A stretch of 64,000 nucleotides of DNA from Paenibacillus sp. CC-CFT747 (GCA_030323305.1 CP106741.1:997001-1061000); one strand, 5' to 3'. Shown: positions 30,152 to 39,087, counted from the stretch's first letter. The notes: generated from the letters alone by a model not told the origin. A program made the numbers and translations.

Positions 30152-30371
30152 ATGTCCACCTCATCCTTCATGCATTGTAGATGCTGCTTGTTTCCAGCTT
30201 ATAAGCGGGTCCGCCGTTCCTCAATAGCAAAAAGGGAAGAAGGTATCAAAATCAACCGAAAGGAACAAACCCGCGAGGAGCGTCCCCTATTCTGCTGATC
30301 ACGAGCTATCACAGCCGCACGGGAATACCATCGGCGCCCCGAATCCGGAGATCCATGCGCCGTATCAATAA

Positions 30372-30402
30372 GAAAACCGCCTTATGAAAAGGCGGTTCCT
30401 TG
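30372..30402. terminator. Hairpin terminator, second copy of the 11395 element
   Basis: AAAACCGCCTT pairs with AAGGCGGTT, followed by a stretch (TTGAGCTGTCTTGTCC) that parallels the one after 11428. It lies just downstream of the small membrane protein gene on the minus strand and can terminate it. Confidence 0.6.
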
Positions 30403-30422
30403 AGCTGTCTTGTCCTGCTAGT

Positions 30423-30700
30423 TTACAGATGGGCTTGGTCCAATTTGTCCCAGGACAGGTAAAGGCAGATAACGACTAATGCGAAAAAGATGACAAAAAG
30501 TTTAGTGTTTCTGCGGAATTTCACGACATATACCGAGAAAAAATAGCCGCAGCCAATTTAGCCACGCTTTGGTAATAACCTTTATCCGCGAAAAAAGTAT
30601 TACTAAATAGGATCGCGATCAGCAAAGTGGAAGAAACGAGAACCTTAACCCACACAGGTTCCCTTAAGAATTGGTTATACATAAATTTAATTGCCTGCAT
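30423..30700 (-). CDS. Small membrane protein, unrecognised (frame broken once)
   Basis: A gene hidden by a frame break. From ATG 30700 the frame reads QAIKFMYNQFLREPVWVKVL, a membrane helix (SSTLLIAILFSN) and YYQSVAKLAA; one base later it continues GYFFSVYVVKFRRN, a second helix (LFVIFFALVVICLYLSW) and DKLDQAHL with TAA at 30423. The repaired length is 92 residues with two membrane segments. I do not recognise the family. A weak AAGGG lies upstream. It follows the Nudix gene, 74 bases away, on the same strand. Confidence 0.5.
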
Positions 30701-30774
30701 CGCGGTCTATCCCTTCTCATTAACGATCCAATCCTCTAACCTTGCCACTTCCAAGTGGCTATGGTTTCGATCCT

Positions 30775-31221
30775 TCAGCCATTCCACGGCCTGCCAAACC
30801 AAGGGGAGCTATTCTCTTGGGTTACTCGGCTCGGATCTACCCACTCGGGACCTGCGGAATCATTATTATTCATTTCCGTACAATAGGCCAGATCGCCGCT
30901 TACATATTTCATCTTATAAAATACGGCAATATGATGAATATGCGAGGTGCCGCGTTTCTCTAATGGATAAGGGGTAACATAATCCCGTACACCGAGATTT
31001 CGAACGACGTTTATGGTTAATCCCGTTTCTTCTTTTACTTCTCTATGAAGGGCAGCGGTCAAGGGTTCATTTGGCTATACCGTTCCGCCCGGAAGGTCAT
31101 ACCGGTTGGTATAGGGCCCGCCTTTTTTATGGATTAAGAGGAGTTTGCCTTCTTGGATACAGATTCCGTATACACCCAAATGCCGGTGCCAGCGTTCTTC
31201 CCTGTGATCCTCCATTTCCAT
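30775..31221 (-). pseudogene. Nudix hydrolase interrupted by an in-frame amber codon
   Basis: The chain begins with MEMEDHREERWHRHLGVYGI, then KLLLIHKKGGPYTNRYDLPG and GTV. At 31075-31077 a TAG stands where the Nudix box (GxxxxxExxxxxxxREUxEExGU) would read GTVEPNE; the rest, AALHREVKEETGL, follows in the same frame to TGA 30775. GAG to TAG is one substitution. It may be a true nonsense mutation or a sequence error, since the box itself is well preserved. A TTG at 31062 could not make a working enzyme because the first half of the box would be lost. It follows the RNase H gene by 7 bases. Confidence 0.7.
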
Positions 31222-31228
31222 TCAACCC

Positions 31229-31615
31229 TCATTCCTTCGAATGGCGGCCTTGGCCAAGCTCGTCGGCCATCCGGTTCTCTTTGCTCGGAATCCATTTCAG
31301 AAAGAAGAGATCAAAGGAAGCGGCGAGTGCCAGTGCCTCCCGTAAAAGCGGGGCGTACAACGGACTGCGGACATATTCCTTCTCCACCGCCCGGTTCACC
31401 AGCTCCGAATCCGTCCGGAACGAGACGGCCTTATAGCCTTTTGCCAAGCAGATTCGAAGGGCTTCAAGCAGCGCATGGTATTCCGCCTCATGGTTGCTCA
31501 TGCTCCCGAGAGGAATGGAGAAGCGCTCGCCTTCTCCTCCGCATTTGATATAGACGCCCGCCCCGCTTGGTCCCGGATTGCCGGCGCTCGCTCCGTCGAA
31601 GTAAACCTCTTTCAT
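31229..31615 (-). CDS. RNase HI-family protein (reverse transcriptase-like RNase H)
   Basis: Intact, 128 residues. FDGASAGNPGPSGAGVYI carries the first catalytic Asp (D7), NHEAEYHALLEAL the Glu, FRTDSELV the second Asp and NRMADELGQ the last Asp, the RNase H quartet. It resembles the short bacterial RNase HI group that cleaves RNA in RNA-DNA hybrids. ATG 31615 overlaps the pyrE stop (ATGA), so it is translationally coupled to pyrE. Confidence 0.85.
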   Translation of the reverse strand: MKEVYFDGASAGNPGPSGAGVYIKCGGEGERFSIPLGSMSNHEAEYHALLEALRICLAKGYKAVSFRTDSELVNRAVEKEYVRSPLYAPLLREALALAASFDLFFLKWIPSKENRMADELGQGRHSKE

Positions 31616-32145
31616 CGGACCCCGCTTGCTTCCACCAGCTCTTCCATTCGGTATAGAGAGCGGAAGGCGAATCCCGCGTTCTCCAGATTGTCCCGGCCCT
31701 GCTGCTCCCTCTCAATCACGCACAGAACCCCGATGATCTCGGCCCCCGCTTCCTGCAGGTCCTTGGCGCTGAGCAGAATCTGTCCTCCGGTCGTCACCAC
31801 GTCCTCGATGATGCAGACCTTCTTCCCTCGGATTTCTATGCCCTCCGCCAGCTTGCAGGTTCCGTACTCCTTGGCCTTCTTGCGGACGAACGCCGCGGGA
31901 ATTCCCATCTTCAAGGACAAAGCAGTGGCAACGGGGATCGCGCCCATCTCCAGTCCGGCCAGCACCTCGGTCCCAGACGGGACCAGCTCCGCCAATTGCT
32001 CGGCAACAGCACCCAATAGGGCGGGATCGGATTCCATCAAATATTTATCAAAATACTCGCTCGATACCTTGCCGGAACGCAGAGCAAAGCTTCCCTCCAA
32101 ATGAGCCGTCCCGTAAATCGCCGCAGCCAAACCTTTTCTATCCAT
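31612..32145 (-). CDS. pyrE: Orotate phosphoribosyltransferase
   Basis: Intact, 177 residues. PyrE joins orotate and PRPP to give OMP, the fifth step of pyrimidine synthesis. CIIEDVVTTGGQIL is the PRPP-binding loop; FVRKKAKEYGTCK and the N-terminal FALRSGKVSSEYFDKY are OPRT-specific. It stands outside a pyr operon and heads a small unit with RNase H, Nudix and a membrane protein. The AT-rich upstream 177 bases probably hold its promoter. Confidence 0.9.
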   Translation of the reverse strand: MDRKGLAAAIYGTAHLEGSFALRSGKVSSEYFDKYLMESDPALLGAVAEQLAELVPSGTEVLAGLEMGAIPVATALSLKMGIPAAFVRKKAKEYGTCKLAEGIEIRGKKVCIIEDVVTTGGQILLSAKDLQEAGAEIIGVLCVIEREQQGRDNLENAGFAFRSLYRMEELVEASGVR

Positions 32146-32322
32146 CCCAACGCCGCCCCCTGTAGTTATCCTGTCGCTATAAATTTCTTCTTGATTTTAC
32201 CATATGGTCAGGGATCGGGCACTCCTTGATTTTCTTATATACAAATTATTATATATATTTACATATTTAATTTTCCTATATATACTATTTGTTAAGTAAA
32301 TAATTGGTAGTGGGGTGGCGGA

Positions 32323-32949
32323 ATGAACAAGCATATGGATAGTTTGACGGGTTTACCTGGCAGTAAAACACTGGAGCAGGATTTAGAAGGATGGATCAAG
32401 AAAGACGAGCCGGTGGCTCTGGCCCACCTCGATGTCGATTATTTTATGGAGATTAACCAGCAGCTGGGCAACGAGGCCGGGGACCGCGTTCTCCAAACCG
32501 TAGCGGTCTTGCTGCAGGAATGGTCGGACAAGCAGGCCTACCGCGTATCGGGGGATGAGTTTGCGGTGGTTCTTCCGAAGGCCACGCTGGAGCAGGCCTT
32601 TCTTAAGATGGAAACGCTGCGGGCCCAAATCGAGCAGGCGCAGGACCGGTTTGAGCTGCCGGAAGACAAGCCCGTCACCATTACCATCGGAGTGGCCCAG
32701 TATCCGCGTGACGCCAAAAATGAACAAGGGCTTAGCCGCGCAGCCAGCGCCGCTCTCGTGACCGCCAAGGAAACGGGCCGGAACCAGGTTGCCTTGGCCC
32801 CCAACGAAGAGATGGTGATGAAATCCTGCTATTACCCGTCAACGGCCGTTCGTCGGCTGAAAGCGCTGGCGGAGCAGCTGAATAAGAAAGAATCGGTCCT
32901 GCTGCGGGAAGCGCTGAACGACCTGTTGAGGAAGTACGATCAACAATAG
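32323..32949 (+). CDS. GGDEF-domain protein with C-terminal ribbon-helix-helix-like tail
   Basis: Intact, 208 residues. DSLTGLPG starts the GGDEF fold, LAHLDVDYFMEINQQLGNEA binds nucleotide and metal, and the signature is YRVSGDEFAVVL, i.e. SGDEF rather than GGDEF. SGDEF can still be active, so diguanylate cyclase function is possible but not certain. After about residue 165 the chain reads YYPSTAVRRLKALAEQLNKK and LLREALNDLLRKY, which resembles a small ribbon-helix-helix DNA-binding motif. No sensor or membrane part is present. A GGGGTGG site precedes ATG 32323. Confidence 0.8.
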   Translation: MNKHMDSLTGLPGSKTLEQDLEGWIKKDEPVALAHLDVDYFMEINQQLGNEAGDRVLQTVAVLLQEWSDKQAYRVSGDEFAVVLPKATLEQAFLKMETLRAQIEQAQDRFELPEDKPVTITIGVAQYPRDAKNEQGLSRAASAALVTAKETGRNQVALAPNEEMVMKSCYYPSTAVRRLKALAEQLNKKESVLLREALNDLLRKYDQQ

Positions 32950-33008
32950 CAGGGTCTACCTTTCGCTTTCCGTCAGGATGACTGGGGAAAGAGACGTCCC
33001 CCCAAACA

Positions 33009-33046
33009 AAAAGCTGCCAAGCCCGAGAGGCCTGGCAGCTTTCCTC
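33009..33046. terminator. Rho-independent terminator between convergent genes
   Basis: AAAGCTGCCA pairs with TGGCAGCTTT (33033-33042), with flanking A- and T-runs. It follows the GGDEF gene by 60 bases and lies 39 bases past the rlmA stop, so it can serve both directions. Confidence 0.75.
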
Positions 33047-33084
33047 CTTATGGAAACCTCAGCAGCAGATGGTTTACCTGTTTC

Positions 33085-33967
33085 TCATTCGCTGCGGCCG
33101 ATCAAAATCACATAGTCCATGGTGATCTCCCGCACTCTCTTAAGCTTACCATCGTGCAGGCGGTCCTCCGCCATCCCCCAGGACAGCGGGGTCATGCGGA
33201 GCAAGGACTTGAGGCAATCTTCCTCCAGCTTGACCTGGTACCTTACCCGCTCAACCTGGGCCTCCTTGAAATTCTCCCAAAAAAGGGCAACGGTCCGCTC
33301 GTTCGAATACTGTCGACGGGGGAGCCTTCGTACAGAATGGTCCTCAGCTCCTGAAGATAATCCTCCCCGGGCACGACCTTGATGACCCTCCCCCGGCGGC
33401 GGATACTCTTCGGAACTCCGAATAGTTCGCCGGTGACAGGACATTGAGCAGAACGTCAAAGGACCCGTCCGCCAAAGGAGCGTTGGCCAGATCGGCCACG
33501 CACCACAGGCTTTGCGGGTATTCCCTCGCCGCCGGGCGGATGCCCTCCTTCGCGAGATCCATCCCGACCGTCAGGAGCGGTCGGGCCGTGCTCCGGCTCA
33601 GCAACTGCCGGATCCCCTCCAGATGGGATCCTTCCCCGCACCCCGCGTCGAGCACTTTCATCGGCTCGTGCAGACCCGACGAAGTCTCCAGGATGAGGCG
33701 GCCGAGAACGGTATCGAGCGGTTGAAACAAGCCGATACGGACCATTCTCCTTCGGGCCTCGAACAGCCGGTGGTCATACGAGGCGGGGGAGGGCTTCGAC
33801 AGGAAGTTTACATAGCCCTGCCGGGCGATATCGAAGCTGTGCCCTCGGACACAGCGTAAGCTGCTTTCGGCCAACTGCATGGCCCCGAAACAGTGCGGGC
33901 AACGGAAAATCCCGCTGTTCCGGTCGATTTGGGCTAGACCTTCCAGCCTTTTTCCGGATGTGGACAT
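33085..33967 (-). CDS. 23S rRNA guanine-N1 methyltransferase RlmA-type (frame broken twice)
   Basis: An SAM-dependent methyltransferase that modifies 23S rRNA (G745/G748 class). A zinc-finger start, FRCPHC-x(10)-C-x(3)-H, precedes the Rossmann fold: MKVLDAGCGEGSHL, VGMDLAKEGIRPAA, VADLANAPLADGSFDVLLNV and FSPANYSEFRR-type PANY motif (here LSPANYSEF). The C-rich runs 33390-33394 and G-run 33318-33322 each lost one base; after repair the C-terminal half (YSNERTVALFWENF, LSWGM) joins. About 294 residues. ATG 33967 is preceded by GGGGTG; ATG 33991 has no site. Confidence 0.85.
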
Positions 33968-34009
33968 GCCAAAAACACCCCATTCATTCATTAGTTGAGA
34001 ATGAAAAAG

Positions 34010-34076
34010 GCACAGTCGAATAAACCCTCCGCATCTTAAATAAAAATGGGAGGCGATTACCGAACTGTGCCTATCT
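34010..34076 (-). terminator. Structured terminator downstream of asd
   Basis: On the minus strand GGCACAGT and ACTGTGCC (outer stem) enclose CCTCC and GGAGG (inner stem), followed by TTTTT. It lies between the asd stop (34248) and the rlmA start, so it ends asd or attenuates rlmA. Confidence 0.55.
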
Positions 34077-34247
34077 TTGTCTCAACCGGATGAATTGGAT
34101 GATCATGTCCAAGCTCTCCTTCGAAATCGGGGTACTTGCTTCTCCATTCTACCACATTTCGAAGGAATGGCGACCGTGCCTGCCCCGCCCACTTGTACAA
34201 GGGGCGGAGCAGTCGGTTTTCGGATCAGGGCAGGACGTGCATCTAAC

Positions 34248-35331
34248 TTACTTCGCTTGAATGTAGCCTTCCGCTTTCAGCAGCTCGGCGATCAGAACCG
34301 CGCCGCCGGCCGCGCCGCGCAGCGTGTTGTGCGACAATCCAACAAATTTGAAGTCATAGAGGAGTCCTCGCGGAGCCTTCCCACCGATACCCCCATGCCG
34401 TTCTCGATGTCGCGGTCGAGCTTCGTTTGGGGCCGGTTCTCTTCTTCGAAATACGTGATGAACTGCTTGGGTGCGCTTGGCAGACCGAGCTCCTGCGGCC
34501 GTCCCTGGAACTGCTTCCAGCGGGCGAGGATTTCGTCCTTCGAAGGCTTGTTCTCGAACGAAACGAAGACCGTCGCCAAGTGGCCGTCCGTTACCGGAAC
34601 GCGGATGCATTGAGTCGTGATGTGCGGCGTGCTGGCCTTCACAATTTCGTCCTGGTCGACGCTTCCCCAGATGCGAAGCGGCTCCTGCTCGCTTTTTCCT
34701 CTTCGCCCCCGATGTAAGGAATGACGTTATCCAGCATGTCGGGCCAATCGGTAAAATTCTTCCCGGCGCCCGAGATCGCCTGGTACGTCGAAGCCACCAC
34801 CTGCGTCGGCTTGTAATCGAGCAGGGCGTGCAGCGCCGGCACATAGCTCTGGATGGAGCAGTTCGGCTTAACGGCGATAAAGCCCGTCGACGTGCCAAGG
34901 CGCTTGCGCTGGGCGGCAATAACCTCGAGGTGCTCCGGGTTGATCTCGGGGATCACCATCGGAACGTCCGGCGTCCACCGGTGGGCGGAGTTGTTCGAGA
35001 CGACCGGCGTACCCGTCCGGGCATAGGCCTCTTCCAGCGCTTTGATCTCTTCCTTCTTCATGTCGACGGCGCAGAACACGAAATCCACGCCCGACGCCAC
35101 TTCTTCCACCTTGGAAGCGTCCTGAACGACGATGCCTTTGACCGCCTCGGGAATCGGAGTCGCCAGCTTCCAGCGGCTCTTCACCGATTCCTCGTACGTT
35201 TTGCCCGCCGAGCCTGCACTTGCCGCAATGGCAGTTACTTCAAACCACGGATGCTGGTCAAGCAGCTGCACGAACCGCTGGCCCACCATTCCCGTTCCTC
35301 CGACAATCCCAACCTTCAATTTAGCTGTCAT
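34248..35331 (-). CDS. asd: Aspartate-semialdehyde dehydrogenase, archaeal/fungal-type (frame broken twice)
   Basis: Reduces aspartyl phosphate to the semialdehyde, the branch point for Lys/diaminopimelate, Thr and Met. KVGIVGGTGMVGQRFVQLLD is the NADP loop, VKPNCSIQSYVPALHALLDY holds the catalytic Cys and TPHITTQCIRVPVTDGHLAT the substrate region. The form fits TIGR00978 (archaea, fungi and some bacteria), not the usual bacterial Asd. Breaks are at the T-run 34693-34697 and near 34362-34375; repair gives 361 residues. A T-box leader lies upstream. Confidence 0.9.
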
Positions 35332-35499
35332 GGTTAGATTCCTTCCTTCCCTTTCTATGGGTGCTTCTTTTGTTAGTATAGTGCCGCAGCCGCCAAGGCC
35401 GTTCCGCTTTCCTCTTGCCCGCCGCGCAAAAGCCGGCTTTTCCCGCCAAGCCATGCTGCCGGATAAGGCCTTCCAGACGTTCTTCCTTAGGCCAATAAA

Positions 35500-35792
35500 A
35501 AATCCCACCCCCAAGACATCATTGGTCTCAGGGACGAGATTGTATGCTCGTGGTACCACCCCAGGTTCGCCGATATGTCGCCATATCCGCCTCTTCAAGT
35601 ACGGCACTGACCCGCAGCGCATATACCCTAGCTCTGTAACAGGAGCTCCTGGCCCATCACCCCCTCGTCATGAGGTTCCGATAAGCTGCTCGGAGGCTTT
35701 ATTCAACGAAGCAGGCTTTGCTCCTTTTCAGCGGCCGGAGCTCTCTGGGAAAGCCTTGCTTCGTTTACTCATCTCGTCATCGCATTTAAATA
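35500..35792 (-). promoter_or_regulatory. T-box riboswitch leader of asd, probable lysine specifier
   Basis: On the minus strand the T-box core GGTGGTACCACG lies at 35549-35560. Stem I arms ACGAAGC and GCTTCGT flank a loop-E motif (AGTA on the 5' side, GAA on the 3' side). The triplet in the specifier position is AAA (35698-35700), a Lys codon, placed as CGG is in the argS T-box of this window. A terminator hairpin with TTTTTT follows at about 35502. Uncharged tRNA should open transcription of asd. Confidence 0.8.
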
Positions 35793-35798
35793 GTTGCG

Positions 35799-35804
35799 AT
35801 TATA
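35799..35804 (-). promoter_or_regulatory. Probable -10 element of the asd T-box transcript
   Basis: TATAAT lies just before the start of stem I. A -35-like TTTACC is 20 bases upstream, a long spacer, so the element is tentative. Confidence 0.4.
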
Positions 35805-36097
35805 TTATCAGATTACAGCGGCCAGGTAAAGACCATTCCGGGAAAAACCCTTGCCATTCCGGCTTTTTCCGCACCCATTTTGGGGGATCGCTTGCAGGTG
35901 CTTATTTTTTCCAAATTAACTCCATATAAAGAGAGGTGTACAGGAACATAAGCCCCTTCCCCAATAGACTACCTAAAAGGACCTGGAAAATTCTGATAGC
36001 TGCCATTAAATGGGGGAGTCAAATTGGGAAGGTCCGACTTTATAGCTCTCGCTCTTAGACGGCCATCTCCTCTGGCTCCCTCCAAAAACAGCCGCCC
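35805..36097. other. Intergenic region between asd leader and argS, no gene
   Basis: About 290 bases. A long-range inverted repeat (CCTTCCCCAAT near 35953 against ATTGGGAAGG near 36023) may form the 3' structure of the argS transcript. No coding frame is supported. Confidence 0.4.
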
Positions 36098-37966
36098 TTA
36101 CATCCGGCTAGGAGCCGGGAGACCCAGAATGCTCAGCACTTCGTGCAGCGTGCCCCGGTATTGGGCGGTCAGCCAGAGGCGGAACCTTTTTACGTTCTCC
36201 TCCGCCTTGAGGATCGGGCAGGCTCCATAAAATTGGTTGTACAGCATGGCGAGCTCATAAGCGTACGTGCAGAGGAGGTTCGGGGACAGCTCCTTGACCG
36301 CCAGCTCCATCGTCTCTCTCCAGTAGAGCAGGTGCTTCATGAGAGCATGCTCCTCTGGGGAAAGCCCTTCGGCAGGCAGCTCCACCCTTTGGGAAAGATG
36401 GCTCTGCCCCGCTTTGTCCAACAGCGAGCAGGCCCGCGCGTAGGAGTACATCAGGTACACCCCGGTGTTGCCGGTCACCTCCGTCGCCTGCTCCAGGTCG
36501 AACACCACCTCCGTCTGCAGGTGGAACTTAAGGAGGTAATAGCGGATCGCCGCGGCGGCGATCATCCGGCTGCCGAGCCCTTCGGACTGGGGCCGTTTTG
36601 CGTCGATCACGGACTCCATGCGGGACACGAGCTCCGCCACCTTAATGCCGATGCCCTGCCGGCCCGACATGGGGTAGGAAGCTTTGCCGTCCGTCGTGTC
36701 CACCCCGAGGAGCTGCGCCGTGGCCCGGCTTAACGAGACGACTCCGTAGCTGACATGATGCAGCTCCCCGGCCTGCTCCGAATAGCCAAGCGCTTGCAGC
36801 GCCTGCTTCACCATCTGCTGCGGATACTCCTGGCGATGGTCGATCACGTTGATGACCACCTCCGCGCGGCCAAAATCCCGCTCCTCTCCCTGCCGGTCCG
36901 TGGACCAGACGCCCTCCGCGAACGGCCGGTAGCGGAACGTTTTCGGCAGCAGCCCGAATTTCCATAGGTGGTAGGCGATGTCCTTGGCCGTATAGGTGAG
37001 GATGCTGTTCGAGCGGACGAGAACCTTATCCGTCTGGAATTCGCTCTCCTCCGCAGAGGGGCCATCGCCCTCCCTCGGCTTCAGCACCCAGCACCCGGCC
37101 AGCTTCCCCTCCGTCTCTTGGCGGAAGTGGCTCGTGGTTTGCAGCATCCGGAAGGTCTCTTCCCAGAACCCCTCCCGCACGATGGAGCTCTCCCACACCA
37201 GCACATCGTAGGCAATGCCAAAGGTCCGCATATCCTCCAGATGGTCCTGGACGATCCGCTCCGCCGTCAGAAGCCCCAGCCAGGCGGTGCGGTTGCCCCC
37301 TTCCTCCAGTTCGTGCAGCACCTGGGCCCTCTTCCGCTCCAGCTCCGGCTGTTCGCGGTATTGACGGTTAATGTCCGCATACACGTCCCAGCAAAAATCC
37401 CCGAACCGCGCGTACTCACCTTGAACCGACGTCTGCAGGAGCCCCACCACGGTATCCGCAAGCTGGTTGCCGAGGTCGTCGATGTAATTGTGCACCTCGA
37501 CAAGGTGCCCCTTCTGCCTCAGCATCCGGGCAAGCGTATCCCCAATGCAGGAATTGCGCAGGTGCCCGATATGCGCCGCTTTATTAGGGTTGATCGACGT
37601 GTGCTCGATGAGCACCTTCCGGTGATCCGGCTCTTCGGCAGGCGGTGCTTCGCAGATCGCCATCCACCGCTCCCAGCGGATATACACGTTCACGAAGCCC
37701 GGCGCGGCGGGCTCGGTCCGCTGAACCCACGGCTGCAATGACTCCTGTGCCGCCAGCCGGGTGCGGATCTCCTCTGCGAGCAGCATCGGGTTTCGTTTCA
37801 GGTAACGGGCGAGCTTCATGGCCAGGTTGGTGCTGAACTCCCCATGCTGCCCGCTTATCGGATGCTCCACGACGAAGCCGAGATCCGGGGGCGCCGCCTG
37901 CCCCGCCTCCTGCAATAGCTGCTCTGCAATTCCCTCCAGTGCTGCTCTCAATGGCTGATGAATCAT
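36098..37966 (-). CDS. argS: Arginyl-tRNA synthetase
   Basis: Intact, 622 residues. Charges tRNA-Arg. HIGH is at residues 132-135 in NPNKAAHIGHLRNS; the ArgS N-terminal Add1 domain precedes it and the DALR anticodon-binding domain closes the chain (GVYLMYSYARACSLL, then YELAMLYNQFYGACP). The second signature is YPMSGRQGIGI where KMSKR is usual; loss of KMSK is known in some ArgS. ATG 37966 has GGAGGAG; an in-frame extension to 38095 overlaps the leader. A T-box leader controls it, which suggests an arginine-responsive, possibly second, ArgS. Confidence 0.9.
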   Translation of the reverse strand: MIHQPLRAALEGIAEQLLQEAGQAAPPDLGFVVEHPISGQHGEFSTNLAMKLARYLKRNPMLLAEEIRTRLAAQESLQPWVQRTEPAAPGFVNVYIRWERWMAICEAPPAEEPDHRKVLIEHTSINPNKAAHIGHLRNSCIGDTLARMLRQKGHLVEVHNYIDDLGNQLADTVVGLLQTSVQGEYARFGDFCWDVYADINRQYREQPELERKRAQVLHELEEGGNRTAWLGLLTAERIVQDHLEDMRTFGIAYDVLVWESSIVREGFWEETFRMLQTTSHFRQETEGKLAGCWVLKPREGDGPSAEESEFQTDKVLVRSNSILTYTAKDIAYHLWKFGLLPKTFRYRPFAEGVWSTDRQGEERDFGRAEVVINVIDHRQEYPQQMVKQALQALGYSEQAGELHHVSYGVVSLSRATAQLLGVDTTDGKASYPMSGRQGIGIKVAELVSRMESVIDAKRPQSEGLGSRMIAAAAIRYYLLKFHLQTEVVFDLEQATEVTGNTGVYLMYSYARACSLLDKAGQSHLSQRVELPAEGLSPEEHALMKHLLYWRETMELAVKELSPNLLCTYAYELAMLYNQFYGACPILKAEENVKRFRLWLTAQYRGTLHEVLSILGLPAPSRM

Positions 37967-38143
37967 GGCTACTCCTCCGTTTGATTTAGAATGCCCGCAC
38001 AAAGCGGTTTCCCCGTTGATGGGGCTTCCGACGACGGACGTGTACCGGATTGAAAGTCCGCAGCAAGAACTCATCGCATCAGCAAAAGCTCCCACTCACC
38101 GAGTTCGCCTCCCTGACGGTCCGCCTCACGCTCCCGGGTACGC

Positions 38144-38440
38144 AAAAAAGCCCCCGTCTCCAAATAAGAGACGAGAGCTCATGGCTTCCCGTGGTACCAC
38201 TCTACGTGCGGCGCTGCCTGGCAGCCCGCCACTCGGTTTCTTTAACGGTCCTTGACCGGACCGGCCTACTCTCGCGCTCCGCCGTCTTGCCCGGGAGCCG
38301 TGTTCGGCCGGCCATCTCCTGGGTCCGCTTCAACCCCAACCAACGTACCGGCTTTCACCAATCCCGGCTCGCTTGGCCTGTTCATTAGGGTCTACTGTCC
38401 CATTCATTCATGTTCGGTTATTCGATTATTCGCAGCGTGT
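38144..38440 (-). promoter_or_regulatory. T-box riboswitch leader of argS, arginine specifier CGG
   Basis: The core AGTGGTACCACGGG is at about 38188-38202. Stem I has AGTA and GAA loop-E strands, and the specifier triplet is CGG (38325-38327), an Arg codon fitting the downstream gene. The terminator GTCTCTTATTTGGAGAC (38155-38171) with a T-run (38144-38149) overlaps the antiterminator. Confidence 0.9.
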
Positions 38441-38447
38441 TTCTATA

Positions 38448-38476
38448 GTCATACCGGATACAGGAGCAAATGTCAA
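38448..38476 (-). promoter_or_regulatory. Promoter of the argS T-box transcript
   Basis: A consensus -35 TTGACA (38471-38476) is separated by exactly 17 bases from TATGAC (38448-38453). It lies just upstream of the T-box stem I. Confidence 0.7.
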
Positions 38477-38535
38477 GCCCGCCCAATAGCCTGATGGCGG
38501 TCAACCGTGCTACCCCGACCGTTAGTGCTCCTCCC

Positions 38536-38871
38536 TCAAACCTTAGCCAAAGGCACGCCGGACACCACGTGGAAGTGAAGGTGCTTGGAGTCCTGGTAGC
38601 GTCCCAGATTGGTGATCACCCGGCAGGCGCCGTGCTCCTCCGTTACTTGGGCGGCTGCCTTTTTCACTGTATTCATCAGCTCCAGCAGCAGGTCGTTGTC
38701 CTCTTCCTCCAGGGTAAGCAGAGAGGAAATGTGCTTCTTCGGAATGACGACGACATGAACCGGATAGAAGGGCCGGGTATGGTGGTAGGCCAACACATTC
38801 GGCGTTTCCAGCACCTTCCGGACCGGCGTCCGGCCGCTCAATACTTCATCGCAATAGAAATCCTCGGTCAT
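38536..38871 (-). CDS. HIT-family nucleotide hydrolase/transferase
   Basis: Intact, 111 residues. HLHFHV is the histidine triad; VVVIPKKHISSLLTLEEEDN is the typical mid-region. HIT proteins act on nucleoside phosphoramidates or dinucleotides; the exact substrate is not readable. It is the first gene downstream of the two small membrane genes on the same strand, 12 bases from the nearest. Confidence 0.88.
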   Translation of the reverse strand: MTEDFYCDEVLSGRTPVRKVLETPNVLAYHHTRPFYPVHVVVIPKKHISSLLTLEEEDNDLLLELMNTVKKAAAQVTEEHGACRVITNLGRYQDSKHLHFHVVSGVPLAKV

Positions 38872-38883
38872 GCCTAGTCTCTC

Positions 38884-39084
38884 CTAGGATCGATTTTTCC
38901 TCCCAATAACTAAAGCAGCCATTAGGAAATACAAAAGAAAAAATAAAATGCCTGCTCCCATCCCAAAGACAGTTAACGCCAATTTGGTATCATCGTCAAT
39001 CGGATCATACGCGGTGAAGCCATATAGAAGGAAAATCAGCCAAAGGACAACCATGAAAAATCCGATTCTGGAAAACGTGCTCAC
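38884..39084 (-). CDS. Small two-helix membrane protein, unrecognised
   Basis: Intact, 66 residues. Membrane segments are about 8-24 (FFMVVLWLIFLLYGFTA) and 38-60 (VFGMGAGILFFLLYFLMAAL), with a charged KNRS end. No family recognised. It starts 3 bases after the preceding small gene and is followed by the HIT gene, so the three form an operon. Confidence 0.6.
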   Translation of the reverse strand: MSTFSRIGFFMVVLWLIFLLYGFTAYDPIDDDTKLALTVFGMGAGILFFLLYFLMAALVIGRKNRS

Positions 39085-39087
39085 CGT

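Noticed and set aside
31475..32104. 209-codon frame antisense to pyrE
   Set aside because: The minus-strand PyrE has the full PRPP loop; the antisense frame shows nothing recognisable.
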